DNA from: Rhyacichthys aspro
Lineage: Eukaryota; Chordata; Actinopteri; Gobiiformes; Rhyacichthyidae
Reading direction: 5' to 3'
NCBI GenBank assembly: GCA_036850595.1
Contig: CM072159.1
Span: forward strand, 29,559,612-29,623,611
Length of the DNA: 64,000 nt
Part shown: one piece after another, positions 25,884 to 39,178 of the stretch
Layout of the letters: each line of letters begins with the position of its first letter
How positions within the stretch are numbered: position 1 is the first letter of the stretch
Translations under genes and position numbers: made by a program
Notes under the pieces: generated by a model
Databases searched by the model: none
The model's input: only the letters and a program-made list of their open reading frames with translations
What the model was told of the DNA's origin: nothing

Positions 25884-26693
25884 AAGATTTGACAGAAGAA
25901 GACGTATTTTTACATCTGTGTTTGCCGCCCAAACTCGTTTTTCTACAAGCGTTCTGTGATGATTCATATGTTTAAAGATGGAAATTGATTTCTTGCCGTA
26001 GTTTGAGGAAAACGATTTGCTTCTTGAAGAAAATGCAAAAGTGAGGCACACTGTTCCTGAATACAGCTATTTACAACTTGAGAATATCTACAGTAAACAG
26101 AACATACAATTTATGGCAATTACTTATAATGAAAGAAAGCAGAGGAACACATTAAAGAGTCTGGTTTGTACTGATAATTATCCTTTAACCAGCACACCAA
26201 TTAACACATTGTGCTTTGCTTTAGTGCATCTATGGATGAATAGCTGTCACTGAAAGAATTTATAGCACTGTACAATTAAGTTTCTACAGCACTAAGGACT
26301 TCTTCAGTGAACAATTAAAACAACCCAGTCTTCAAGAAACAGACGCCTGAAGAATTAAGTAACTTTATCCAAAACACTCAACAGGACATAAAACACAATT
26401 GTAGCTGTAAAGATTGGAAAGAAACATGTCTGTGCTTCTCTTCTGTAAGTGCTCAGTTTGTCATCTCTGGGTATATCTGAAGCAATGAAACTAAAATGGC
26501 TCCATACACTGTCTTCTGTGGAGCTTTTCATGGCTATTTTTCCAAGAAATACAAAGAAAAATGTTTTCCACTTGACAAAATGTAGAACTTATCTCTATTT
26601 CCCCCTTTTTTAGGATCCAGTTGTTACAAAAAACACATTTTACACAGAAATGTCACTTCTTTCAGGCTTGTTTTCTGAGGACGACAAATCTTA

Positions 26694-26802
26694 TTTTATT
26701 TATTTTTTTTTTTTTTTTAATTTAATTTAATTTAATTTAATTTAATTTAATTTAATTTAATTTAATTTAATTTTATTTTATTTTTTATTTTTTATTTTTT
26801 TT
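26694..26802. repeat. A/T-only microsatellite, (AATTT)~11 plus T-rich flanks
   Basis: A T run is followed by about eleven AATTT units and then TTTTA-type units. The matching position in copy B (39989-40088) has about five AATTT units and a different tail. That is the amount of difference expected between two alleles. Confidence 0.9.
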
Positions 26803-28060
26803 ACCAATTGTATTCCACACTGGGCTTAATAGGTTTCTGGAAGCATAACAGTAATTTACTTTATTTGGATACATTTTGGTAATGACCCAGTAAATTACAC
26901 AGTAGAGCGATGCACTTTAGAAAATACTGAACCCAGAAACAGTGTGTTTTCAGTTTGAGATTATACATTATTTAATGGTCTGTTTTTTATTACAAACCAT
27001 ATTTTCCCGTTGAGTTGGGTGCTGTGTTTATTGTTTATCCCTCTGCTGCACAAAATAAGGCTTTGTGGTTTATGTCAAACTGCTGACAGTAAAAGGAATA
27101 GGAGCTGTGTTGTTTGCATGAGTAGCAACAAACATCTCATGGAAAAGTGCCATAGCTGAAAAAACAAACTTGATGTTACAGCAGCGAAGCAAAAGAAACA
27201 CGCCGCTGTCCATATTCATTTCTTGGATTTGTAAGCTTTTAAAACAACAGCATTTACACAACTCTCCGATCACAAAGACTGGGAGCTAGTTAAGGCTGGA
27301 GACATGGCTGTAATTTGTGACTTTGGCCCGGAAGGGTTTACACAAGCAGTAATTATTAATGAATTGTTCATAGCCCATAGTCTCATGAACAGACAGAGCC
27401 CCGTGGACATGCGCTCACGGCAGGGGGAACTTTTCTCTTCCAATTAGACCAGTGAGGTGGAGAAGGTGAGCGCACGGACCATCAACCACGTCGGCTCGGG
27501 CGGAGAGTCATGTGGGGAACAGGCGGGACGGGCAGCGGTGGTCTGCAGTAGTCAGACTCCTGCCCCCAGTGTTAATGCTGCCCTCAGCTGCTCAAAAGAC
27601 TGGGCCACACACTGTCGCTTTGTCAGATGAAGATGTCTAAAGGGTAATTGTTTTCATCTGCAACAAAATGGATAAATCCATCTGTAAAGTGATTACACAT
27701 TTGTGGATTGAAAGTTTCATTTCTTTTGATGCTTGTAGAAAATGGGACACTAGAATTTAAAATATGAAACAACAAATACATTTCTTGCCTTTTTGATGGA
27801 ACACATTGTGATGTAACTCTGGTACTGGGTGTAAAACCGGGTAAAATTGTGTATTTTAGTGAGTATGACTTGTCAATCACTACTGAGCATGTAACAGGAA
27901 AATAATCTTGTACTTCACATACTTTAAAATGTGTAATTGCTGGATATTTTTGTGCATGTGTCCTGGCGATAAACCAAAATGTAACAAACATTCTGAAAGA
28001 GCAGGTTGAGCGACGGGTTTATAAACCTTTTTCTGAGCTTTAATGTCTGAGTTTATATAC

Positions 28061-28552
28061 GACTCACTCAACACTGATTGGCTGAGATCTTATGTGCGAG
28101 GATCTTCAAGACAAGGCGGCAGTGAGTGACAGTCCAGCTCAGACATATTAGCTCTGGGAGATTTATGTGTCTGACATCTGAGGATGACTCTGATGGGCTT
28201 ACCAAGTGATTGGTGTGTTGGCCTTGCTAAGAACGTCACTCTATGAAGAGCCCTGCCATACTTCAACACAAGTGGCCGATGATGGCTCATTTGAAACCCA
28301 GACGAAGCATATGAAGTCAATCTAGCGAACCAACATCCCTCTTTATGAACACTTTAGAGCCGAGTTGATCTTCAGCTGAATGTGCAGGCATTAAATGAAC
28401 GGCAAATCAGACCTTTTTTAAACCTCAATAAAATTACAGGTGACTCACTGTTGCTTTAGCAACTGCTCGCCATTAAAATACAAAGTAGGTTCTTATTTAG
28501 TCATGGCTGTCTTTTTTCATGGCTGAAAAAAGCACTGACTGTGAGTGTCAGC
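28061..28552. promoter_or_regulatory. 492-bp block identical in both copies; candidate conserved non-coding element
   Basis: Line-by-line comparison with 41333-41824 shows 492 consecutive identical bases, while immediate flanks carry substitutions and indels and a LINE-2 insertion lies about 350 bases to the right. It includes CCAAT-box-like GATTGG sequences and AP-1-like TGACTCA cores at both ends (28060 region and 28441). A 76-codon minus-strand ORF (28090-28320) is open in both copies but resembles no family I know. Confidence 0.3.
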
Positions 28553-28900
28553 TGCGTCTAGAAGGTTTAAGGAGTACAACTAAAAAGATATTAGCTCAAC
28601 GAATAAACCACACCACTATAAGACATTATTCCAATCAAAACACTAGGAAAATCTATCAAACTTTGAATTGATTGAAAGATTTAGTAATTATCATGCGTTG
28701 TATATAATTCACTTTACCTTCATTCTTTCCTATTTGTCCTATTTTTCAGATGGATTTGTTGTGTTTGACCTTTGCACTGCTCTAAAGGAGGAATGACCAT
28801 TAAATCATAATTGATCAAATAAAAGCCATATTGCAGAATTGAATTAAATAAAAGTCTGACAGTTGTGTTGTGCTCTGTTGTACAAGGCTAATGCAGCTTG

Positions 28901-29786
28901 CTGCTTTCAGAATTAAGTTCAAAATCCTCCTCCTCACTTACAAGGCCCTCAGTGGGAAGGCCCCGTCCTATCTCAGAGACCTCACAGTGCCGTACCGTCC
29001 TAATAGAGCGCTTCGTTCTCAAAATGCAGGGCTACTAGTCGTTCCTAGAGTTTCCAAAAGTACAATGGGAGGTAGAGCCTTTAGTTACCAAGCTCCTATT
29101 TTATGGAATCAACTTCCAGCTCGCGTTAAAGAGGCAGACACAGTCTCTATATTTAAGGTTAGGCTTAAGACTTTCCTTTTTGATAGGGCTTATGGTCAGG
29201 ATATATAGATTAGCTGTGATTTCTCTTGGCCTACATGATGAGGAAGGGACACATTGAGCTTCTATCCTCTGTTATATATTAATTACATTTCCGCTCAGTT
29301 CATTACTGTTCACAAGTTGTTGCTCTTTCCCACTCTTCCCAGATGTCTGGCTGCTGTTAGACGTCCCAGTGATGACTGGACCTTAGCTGTGGCCCATCGG
29401 TGATCCCGTCCCGACCCATGGACCCATCCTGACCCAGTCCCTCTCAGATGAACTGTTCCTGCTGAGATTACTATGGACTTTATCCTAATTAACTTCATTC
29501 ACTTGTACATATAATTGAGTATCTGTCAGTGACACATCTATTGCACGGCCTGTCCGTCCTGGGGGTGGATCCCTCCTTCTGTGGTTCTCCCTGAGGTTTC
29601 TCTTTTTCCCCGGCTGGGTTTTTTGAGTTTTTCCTTACCCTGATGGAGGGTCTAAGGACAGGGGATGTTGTCATGCTCTGTCTGTTGTGCATTTATTGTC
29701 TTGAGTGTTCATTTACTGTGAAGCCCTTTGAGGCAATTGTCATTGTGATACTGGGCTATACAAATAAAATTGAATTGAATTGAATT
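28901..29786 (+). mobile_element. 5'-truncated LINE-2 (L2) retrotransposon, present only in copy A
   Basis: The insert begins inside the C-terminal part of the L2 ORF2. Residues such as FRIKFKILLLTYKALSGKAP, then PYRPNRALRS, GLLVVPR, APILWNQLPARV and FKVRLKTFLF are typical of fish L2 elements, ending in a stop near 29208. The 3' UTR follows and finishes with GGGCTATACAAATAAAATTG and an ATTGA repeat tail. Copy B has the empty site, GCAGCTTGAATAAAAGCC at 42165-42182, so both junctions are defined. The tail shares TTGAAT with the target, and no longer target duplication is visible, as expected for L2-type target-primed reverse transcription. The ORF portion is still open, so the insertion looks young. 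It encodes no complete reverse transcriptase. Confidence 0.93.
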
Positions 29787-30257
29787 GAATAAAAGCCACT
29801 GTGACTCTGCAGGTGACTGACAATAACCAAGTAATAGTTCTGATACATCTGTAATGGTTTGGTTTTGCAAAGTGGTGGGGAACACAGCATCTGTGTGACA
29901 CACCATCTACTTTTATTGATTTAGGTGATAATTCTACTAAACTATGTTATAGTGTCAATTATACTTGACAAGTCCCTTATTGTTCAGACCTTCCCTTGTA
30001 CCACAACATATTACTACTGCAAAAACAAGTTAAATGCCTCATGTTGATACATTTTTGTGAAATTGTTATGAGATTTGTTTTAGACATGTATTTTTGCATT
30101 GCATAACATCACAATAACAGCCGCCTCAAAGGGCTTCACAGACTGCACCAGACTTTGACCCTCCTTCAGGTTAAAGGAAAACTATTGTTCCGAGACTCTT
30201 GCAGAAACACAACTTAAACCAAAAAACAAAACAGTGAGATGTACAACGGCGAGAGTT

Positions 30258-30746
30258 AACTGATAAAATAATAATATAGAAGCCTGAAGTAGAGCGTCAA
30301 TGAGATACATCAACATATTGTTTTGGTCTTAAGATAAGTGCTTTTGTTATATTGTTCTGATTCTGTTCTGATTCAAGAGAACTTCAGTGGCCTCCTTCTC
30401 ATTTGAGCCCAATTAATTAGAATAAAATGCAGAGAGCTACATGCACAACAATAGCGCATCAATAACCGGTGACGTTATCAACCACTCCGAACCTTGGAAC
30501 ACCTGGGTCCACTTCATCACCTCCTGCTGTAGATTTATGAATGCAATGGTTTCTGGGCAGAAGGGAAAGGTGGATAATACCGCTTCATTAAGAGAGCAAA
30601 CTGCTTGCCTGAATGCATTATGGCATCTGTATGAGCTCTATCATCTGGGATATTAAATATTTACAGTCAATGTATGCATATGGAATTACTCAGGTTCTCT
30701 GCACTACTTATTCATCTTTGGTCGCATTAACATCCATCATTCTGAG
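30258..30746. promoter_or_regulatory. 489-bp block identical in both copies; candidate conserved non-coding element
   Basis: The block is identical to 42636-43124 over 489 bases and bounded by a 2-base indel on the left and a G/A difference on the right. It contains homeobox-type AATTAATTAG and GATTATTAAAT-like cores. A 71-codon plus-strand ORF (30441-30656) is open in both copies; it is not recognised and may simply reflect the DNA identity. Confidence 0.3.
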
Positions 30747-32059
30747 GAAAAAAAAACAAAAAAACAAAAACGTGGAAGCAAATGGTTCCATTCTGCATTT
30801 TCTAAATAATTGCAGGATTCAAATAGAGACACAGTAAACACTTGAGCTGGGTTATAAGCCATTTGGAGCTGGGGTAAACACAGTGGCAACAGTTTAGAAG
30901 ATTATATGTGTGTTATAAGTGGGAGCCGAACGTCAGAATATGAACTGAATATGGCACCATAAGAGAACAAGTCCCGCTGAATTGTTTTCATTCGTCATGT
31001 TTGGAGCCTTCTCGCATGATAATACAGTTTACAGATTTTCTAAACTAAAATAAAGCACCTCATAACACCAGCTCAAATACAATGTAGTGATGCAACTTAT
31101 TGAAGGTATGAGAAATTGTGATTGTTTTGTGATTTTCAGGCTAAACAGGCTGAAATTGCTGCGTGTCATCCGGAAAATATGCCAAATAATAATAGTCTAA
31201 CTTGTGTTTTAGCTCTTCTTCCTCTTACACATGAGGTATACACATTAAAATGACAGCAATAACAAAATGCCATGGCACTGGGAAGGGTCTAAATTGCTTT
31301 AACGGACATTTATGCTTTTCCGAACTTTTTTTTATTGAAGTTCCTCCTTTTTTATACATACACTATACTCTAGACTTTTTCTATTTTGAGATATGTGGCA
31401 CTTATTTGAACACTTAATTTACCATGAGTGCATTACCTTAACCGTGAAGGAGTCAGTGTTGTGTTGTACCCCTTCAGCAAAACCAATCCAAATGAAAAAA
31501 GATGTAATTCTCCTGAAATCCACTAGAGGGCACGTGTGACAGATGCTTCAAATGATTACACTGCTTCTGTGTTTGCCTGTATTTCCATAAACATACTTTT
31601 GATGATAATGCAGGTTTAAAAATGTACTGCATGTGCTAAATTATTTCAGAAAGTGCTATTATTTGTCGTTGCAAGATTCCCCTTGATAAAAGTCATTTTG
31701 AAGAACTGAGAAGAACTGACGTAATGCTGAATCCACCAGGAAGGAGCTATAAAGAAACATAATGCAAGGTTAATGGATGTAAAAGTTACTGTAACTCTGC
31801 CACAGAATGAAAGCCAGAGCATGACACTTTGCATTGTTTTTATGCTAATGTGCACCACTAGTCAGCGTTACACCCTACGGGAAAAACACAAGCCTTCTTT
31901 GTATTAGATTTCTGCTTGTCATACTGCTACACACATCTAGCTCTCTGTTTGTGTCTGCCTCTGTGAGTAAACCCACAAAGAAACAGTTTTGATACGAGTC
32001 ACTCTGGGGGGAAGAGCTCGGCATTAATATGGAAGAAATTCAGAGAGCCCAAAAAGAAG

Positions 32060-32159
32060 NNNNNNNNNNNNNNNNNNNNNNNNNNNNNNNNNNNNNNNNN
32101 NNNNNNNNNNNNNNNNNNNNNNNNNNNNNNNNNNNNNNNNNNNNNNNNNNNNNNNNNNN
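32060..32159. other. assembly gap, exactly 100 N
   Basis: A run of exactly 100 N, the conventional placeholder for a gap of unknown size. It sits precisely between the end of copy A and the start of copy B, so the true gap is probably negative, meaning the contigs overlap. Confidence 0.99.
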
Positions 32160-35100
32160 TAAAAGACATTAAGATTTAAAGTAAAGTGAAAGTATAAAAA
32201 CCATAGTTTAATGGTACAGGGCAGCTATGGTCTGCAGAGTGGGCCAGTGGGCAGGCTACAGGGGTCCACGCTGTGAAATAAGGAATTACTGAATGAATAT
32301 GTGTTTGATGTGTCAGTCAGTTATTGAATGAATATGTAAATGCAGTGTTGGATTCTCTGAGCAGGGCTGTAGACTGGGGCTGAAATGTCTCTATATCTAT
32401 ACTAATTATAAACCTTGCATATTTTTATTATAAAAAAGGGTATTTTCTACCAAATACCACCATTAATGGACCCTCACTAACACTTTGTATTAGCTGTATA
32501 TACAGACATAACCGATGCTCAAAGCACTAATTTTCACATTTACTTTAAAGCCTGCCTCAAGCTTCCTAAAAATACTCTATAATTACATAATCACCATCAA
32601 AAGACTCTAAAACATGTCACTCAGAGTCAGTGTTTGTTCCTAAATTGAACTATGGACCAAAAGACAACTGAGGTTCTCTGCAAAAATCCTTATTAAATAT
32701 GCACTCTGTAAAATATATCGAAGATAATGGAAGACATCAGTCAAAACTACATTTTGAGTAGAGTATAATTACATCGACTGTTTGCATCGACTGTCATGAA
32801 GAAACAGAGTAACACCACAAACTCAAACCCCACCTTTAAGTGAGCAGTGACTGAGTGAGTAAGCGATTGTCAAATATCACACAATCGGAAAATACACAGC
32901 TTTTAGATTTGTCGGATTATAATACCTGTACCGTTTTTCAGATCAAAACGCCTTGACGCCTGCGGAAGTGAGTGGAGTGTAATTACTTTGGTTTTGTATA
33001 GAAACCTGACAATACAGAATGTCTCTGGTTCACAATACACTACTCTGAGTTGGCCTTTAAAGTGCTATCCAGCTGAGCGCTCACACAACGCTGTTCCCTG
33101 TGAGAGGCTGCCCCTGGCCTCGGACTGGACTCAGATTTGGGGGGTGAGGTGGGCCTGCCTGCTGCGTGTAACACACAGCTCTGGGATGTGAGAATTTACC
33201 TGCTCAGTCTTTTATTGATCAACAAAGACGTGGCCTCTGCTCTCTCAAATGGCTCCAGCCGCCTCCCATTACACCACACTTTACCCACGTCTCAGACTAG
33301 AACAGGGAGCAGCTCACGGCTTTCACTTGGGCTTCGTTTCGCTCAAGAATTTACGACATTTTTACAAATACGGAAGTAAATGCTTTCTTTCAGTTTTTGC
33401 CGTATATGAAAATGCGGACCCTACGACTCCAGTGAAGAGCCTGTGTTTTATTTAACAACAAGACGACTGCAGGTGGGCGTTGTGTTGAGATAAAAGGCAT
33501 TCATTTAATATTTAGAAAACATTTCCACAAAGCTCATTTCATCATTTAGACATGAACGTAGCTAAAATAAGAAAACAAATACCATGCAAATGAAAGGAAC
33601 AGGCAGCATTTCAGTGAATATAGATGGCCTTTGGAGTAATTATGGCACAATAAATCTTCATAATTATGCTGAGATTACAAACAAAATGCTTCATTACCCA
33701 AAAAACCTTGATTACCCTCAAAAACCATTTAGATGCATTGATCAATAAAAGAATTCCAAAAAGCATCTGCACTACTTGAATGTGTGCAGTTGTGAGTGAG
33801 CATTAAAAGAAGACGCCTGACACTAGAGGTTTACTTTTCTGTCTATATGGCCTTGCAGTCTGTCTAATGCAGTGGCACAGACACTGAAATGCACTCTTAA
33901 TTTTGCCCAGTCAGATCACATCCCTTTATACTTGTTCGTTATGCTCAAAGCCTCCCTCTGTCAAAATATGGTAAAATGTCCAGTGTGTGTCCTCACTTAG
34001 CCTCAAAGCTTTTTGGCTGAGCTCCACGGCTTCATGTTCAAAGTGGCATCAGGAGATTTTTAATCCAAAACTCTAACGTCAGCGTGGGCAGCCCGGCGCC
34101 GTTCGTGGATTCATTAAATTAATCAAACACATGCGGATGGACACGGAAGTCATGTGGATTATAGCCCGGATTACAAGCAACACTGGAACCACACGGCAGG
34201 CAGGCATGAGCTCAAAACTCCAAACCATTATTCAAATACAATCTAATAAAATGTGAAGTTGAAGCAAATTTAATGAAAAGAAAATCATGACATTTCTGGA
34301 GTTAATCGTCAATGTGTGGAGATACGAGAGCTTTAGTTGCACATAAGTAGCAGCATAAAGTTTTCTTATGTTGTAACATAGCTTCAACATGGTGTACTAT
34401 TGTTTTAATCCATAAAGTAGGAGCCATAAGAGAGCAACATCTGCTTTAATAAATGGGAAAACAGCTTAAACTGAAAATAAAAGCGTTTATTCTACTCTGG
34501 ATGTTCACTGGAGAAGCGACACCCATTTCAAACACATATTGTCTTGTGATTTCTTTTTTCTTTTGTCAAATTAAACTAGAAGAACTCTGAATGTAAAGTG
34601 GGAAGTGGAAATAATTTTACAGAAATGGTCTTTTGCAGGGTGAGGGAGGGTCTTTTGTCTTCAGCAGCAGGTTCTTTATTAGTTCACATAAGGACTAACG
34701 TTCCCCTAACGACTCTCACAGCCACGCCAGGACTTGTCGTACAGGAGCATATTTTTTCTCTTCCCGTGTGTGTTTGCAGCCACCCAAATAAATGAAGTGC
34801 ACACTTTACATCACAGAGACGTTCCCCGGTTACATCAGCGCCGCCTTCTCCGCAGTGACAGTAAACGCCTCACCTCTCAGAGCGGGTTATTAACACAGAA
34901 GGACACTTTTCTGACTTAATCAGATGAAGCGAGTGAGAGCTGTGCCTCTGTGTGAGACTGTGAAATCCACCACATTAGAACACGTGATGATTTATTCCCC
35001 TCCAGGTGCAGGAGACACCATTTGTATTCATTTGCCTTTATTTTTATCCCAGATTCATCTTCCCTTCACGTGCCTGTCACCAACACACTAATATTATTTT

Positions 35101-37613
35101 GGCATGTGATGTCCCATAACTGGCTCTTATAAAAATTGCTCCTCTGTGACAGTGCATGATGGGTAATAGGAAAAGGGAAGGGCTCCTTTGATTTGATTCT
35201 ATTTTTCACTGCAGATTTAAAGGCACCCCAGGACAGGATGGTGCGTGATAATGATGTCTGTCCTCCTGTAGTCGGAGGGACACACTAACAGCCATGTGTG
35301 GACACACACATTAGATTTTATAGGGGTACACACTTAACTAAAGGCCTGGCTTTTTTATGATTATTACTGGCAAGGTGAGCCGGTGGCGCTGCAACCCAAG
35401 GACAGAGACAGCAGCGAGCACAGGCCTCCTCACGGGGCTTTGTAGAACAATTAGATGAGAGCGGACGGTGACCGCAGCCATGTTTAGAACACAAACACAC
35501 TGCGGAGGACACGGGCAGACGCACACCCACAACAGTCTGCTTTCAGATCCATTCACCGCAAAGATTTTAAAACTATTTATTGGCATTTAATCTAAATATG
35601 TAGCACAATATAAGCAGGAAAAAAAAAAAAAAACATGAGAAAAAAGCAAATCCATGTAACATAAAGAAAATGGGTCCAAAAGTCAGAAAAGACACTAAAT
35701 TAAATTACAATTTTGAAATGTTTTGTGTTTTTTTTTTAAATAAAATGTAGTTGCTAATCTTTTAAATGTGCTCTGTCCACTAGCATCTCTAACAGTGAAC
35801 AGTCCCATTACCTTTCCCTATTACTATGTTTTGTATGTAGTCATCCTAACATTTACAGACAACTGCTGACACTCACATTTATAGATATTAACATTTCAGA
35901 TTCACCAACTGACTTACTGTTTCACTCTTTTAAATGAAGGCATAGACATTACCTTTTTAAGGTAAGTGAGTAACCACTAAGCCACTAAACTCCCCACTAG
36001 AGGGTCGTTATTACTGAGTATATTCTTCTCACTGAAGGAGAAATGCAAGGCAATAATATTATAATATTACATAATGTATGCAGAGAGTATAACGTAGATA
36101 GGAAGCTACAGCACTTGTATGTATTAGTCCTACTGGCGCCACTGGGTGTGTAGACTCAGTCATTAAACATAATTGATTTGTTCTCTTTCATGTGCAGAAG
36201 ATTATGCGACATGTTTTGCCATACCATGAAATATCGGAGTCATAATGAGTGAAAATTGTCAGTCATTATCTTCCCACACAAAGCTGCAGGTGGTTCCAGC
36301 AGTCATTAGGGCACTGTCGTTGGGTTATTGTCGAAACGGAAACAATACTGTATCTATTTATGTTTAGCTGCGGGACACATTTAAAACTCAGTATAAAATC
36401 CATATGGTGAAATGAATAATGACAGTTCTGTTTTATTGTGTATTTCTGGAAGATTATTTAAAAAAAACCCTAATTGTTCCTTGGTGTTTTTCTTCCTGCG
36501 ACTGTCCTCACTTTGAGCTGGAGCACCCATCCGCCAGTGCACCCAGCTGCACGGCAATTACAGGTGGAGCCTCTGCCTCGTACAGTACACAATACCGAGA
36601 CGCATACATTATTAAATGAACCCGTGTTCAGATGAAATTGCTAAGCCAGCCAATAAAGGTAAATTACCAAAGACAAAATGCGGCGGCGAGAAAGAGGAAG
36701 GGGCCTTGGCTGAAAATTGCATTGCTTTAATGAACAACATCATTTCTGAATATGGAGAGGAAACACAGAGTTGCACCTATCAGCACAAGACAGAGAGAGA
36801 GGGAACACAACATTGACTACCTAATTATGCATTTTATCATCTCAGTCACAATAGAGTGCGTCCCTTCTTTAGTTGCCCAGTGTACTCATGCAGCTGTTCA
36901 CCACTGCTTTAATGAGGAAGATAAAGAATAATCACAAGCCTGTTATATTTACATCCAGCGACCACCAAATGACTTCCACGGCTGCGTATAGCCGCCTAAT
37001 GATACCGGCACCAGGCCCTTCGTTTGTTTATGGAGCCGGGAAATAGGTAAAAACAATGCATCTGCTTGTTGTCCATCATTAAAGTGTGCTGAGAATTAAC
37101 CAACATGAGTTTAATTGTGTGATACAAGACGACTGCCAATTGCTTTCCCCATGTTTTTCCACTGTACATGGAACATAATTAGCGGTGCTTCTTGTTATGT
37201 GGCGTTCCTTCGTGTTAAATGCAAAACCAGCACAAATTCTTGACTGGTAAATTAATGTTATGCTATCCATCACATTTTGCACCAACTCATTTGAAAACGC
37301 TAATAAACCAGTGTTTGATCAACAAACCATACTGAAATCTGTCAAAGGAGTCTGTGTTTTACAGGACATTTTCTGTGTATTTATGGGAAACTTTGTTAAG
37401 ATTTGTGGTAAGCCATTATTATTGTACCCATTGTAATGTATAGGCTCAGGAAATAAAGCACTGACAAAAGCTTATGAAATACAATCTGACTCTGAATACC
37501 TGACCTTAATTAACCTCCTCAAATTTATCTCTCTAAATCAGACCTCAACTTGTCTATTTGGAAACTTTTTAGAAGAGAAGATCTGTGTTAAAGCAGCTCT
37601 GTGTAACTTTTCT

Positions 37614-37629
37614 CCAGCAGAGGGCGCAG
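37614..37629 (+). promoter_or_regulatory. CTCF-like motif, copy B counterpart
   Basis: Same CCAGCAGAGGGCGCAG core as at 24308-24323, preserved although the bases about 15 positions to the right differ between copies. Confidence 0.35.
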
Positions 37630-38748
37630 ATCTCTCTCTGTGCAACTGCCCCAGCAGCGAGATATCTTTATTTACAAGTAGAGACGTTTAATACGGTGTT
37701 TGTTTGGGATAAAGAGCATGTCTTCTGAAACAGCAGGGTCATTTTGGTGTATTTTGTACAAATACAACCCTGCTAGTGTTCAGTGTATTGAGTTATTTTC
37801 CTTATTATATGTGTTGTGTGGTAGAGCCTTACTCAATTTCACTTTCTTCGATTTCTATGCCACCGTCCAGGCTGCAGCAGTGTTATAACAGAGGTTTGTG
37901 TCCAGCTGAAGGTACTGTGTCAATGAGATAGACTTGACTCTTCTGATCTCCTGTCAGAGAACCATCAAAATGAATATATTTACCATATTTTTGGGCTAAA
38001 AGTAAAAAAAAAAAAGGGTGAAAAAAGCTAGTAAATATTAGATCAACATCAGCATAGGACAAGATTTTGCAATAACCAGCCCTTTAATTATATCATAGTT
38101 CCCCAAAACATGTAATCAGCTCATTTCTGCATGTTAAAAACCAACAGCAGAAATGACATAGCTTCCTGTCTAAAAAGTATAAATATTGATTATACTTAAA
38201 TATATTAATAAACACAGATGGAACATGGTTTAAATTAATAATTGCACTAAAGTAAACCCCCAACCAATGGCTTTATCACGCCTTGGGAATGAGGAGAAGT
38301 TGTCACATCACGTTCTGGTGGCAGCATCTATCCATCTGCACGTACATACTGTAGACGTCTAGCTACAAACTGTGAGGCCGAGCGTCTGATTCCCTCGGGG
38401 GTCTCGACAGAAAGAGGGAAGTAAGTGTAATCACAAGGAGATGAAAGGGAGACAAGTGTGAGCCAGAAAGAGTGGAGAAGATGTTCACTGCAGGGCTTTG
38501 ACACCCATCATATGGAATCAGCACCTTGTGAGTAATGGGGGTTAAAACGGAGGAGCGCTTCTTCTCTCGGCGCCAGATGGGTTTGTGCGACGAAGAGAGT
38601 GAACGCATGAAAGGGTGAACGAATGAGTGCGCATTTGTCGGCAGCTCTCTTCTTCTGCAAATGGTCGCCGAGAATAGAGACACTGTGATTGGTCTCTGCC
38701 GTCATAAAGTGGCAACGGGACTCAGTGTGAGACGACATCTACAAGAAT

Positions 38749-39178
38749 CAGGGTTCCCACGGGGCTGTAATGTAATCTAGTGTTTTCAAGGTTGTAAAAG
38801 TCCTTGAATTTTGTGCTTGAAAGTGCTTGAAATTCTGATTGTGTTGCTTTAATAATTCACAATCTCACTGAGTCAAACAAAATCTGACTGTAGCTCATTT
38901 TTCACTTATCAGTCTTCCATAAAAAGAAAGCAAACTTAAAGGGACGCTTCATCCAATAAATTAACATCTTTTTGATCAGACAAGTTTCATTTTTGAAGTA
39001 TTCAACAATTCAAACAAAGTCTTTTTTATGCCACAATGGATTTAAATGAGAAAAAATACATTAGATAGATATGTATGTCAATTTATCGCAGTTGTAAGGT
39101 GCTTGAAAAACATGAAAACACACCTTGAAAGTGCTTGAAAAGTGCTGGAATTTGAACTCGGAAAAGGTGTATGAACCT
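38749..39178 (+). mobile_element. hAT-like non-autonomous element, family 1 (copy B instance)
   Basis: Allelic or duplicate counterpart of 25455-25883, with the same ends and the same internal deletion and a scatter of substitutions. It shares the flanking sequence, so it is not an independent insertion. Confidence 0.55.

Larger units (their letters stand above)
18842..32059 (+). repeat. large direct duplication, copy A (ends at assembly gap)
   Basis: This 13.2-kb stretch is collinear with 32160-44418 and nearly identical to it. Most 60-base lines differ at zero to two positions, with scattered 1-12 base indels. Its first base corresponds to the first base after the gap, and its last bases (before the first N) correspond to 44418. 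Copy A carries an extra 886-bp LINE-2 insertion and a longer AATTT microsatellite. The sequence left of 18842 has no counterpart next to copy B because the gap is there. It holds no exon. This is most simply one haplotype of a single locus whose other haplotype is copy B. Confidence 0.95.

Noticed and set aside
27623..27991. 122-codon minus-strand ORF
   Set aside because: The copy B counterpart gains an in-frame stop near 41068 and loses about 12 bases inside; no protein family recognised.
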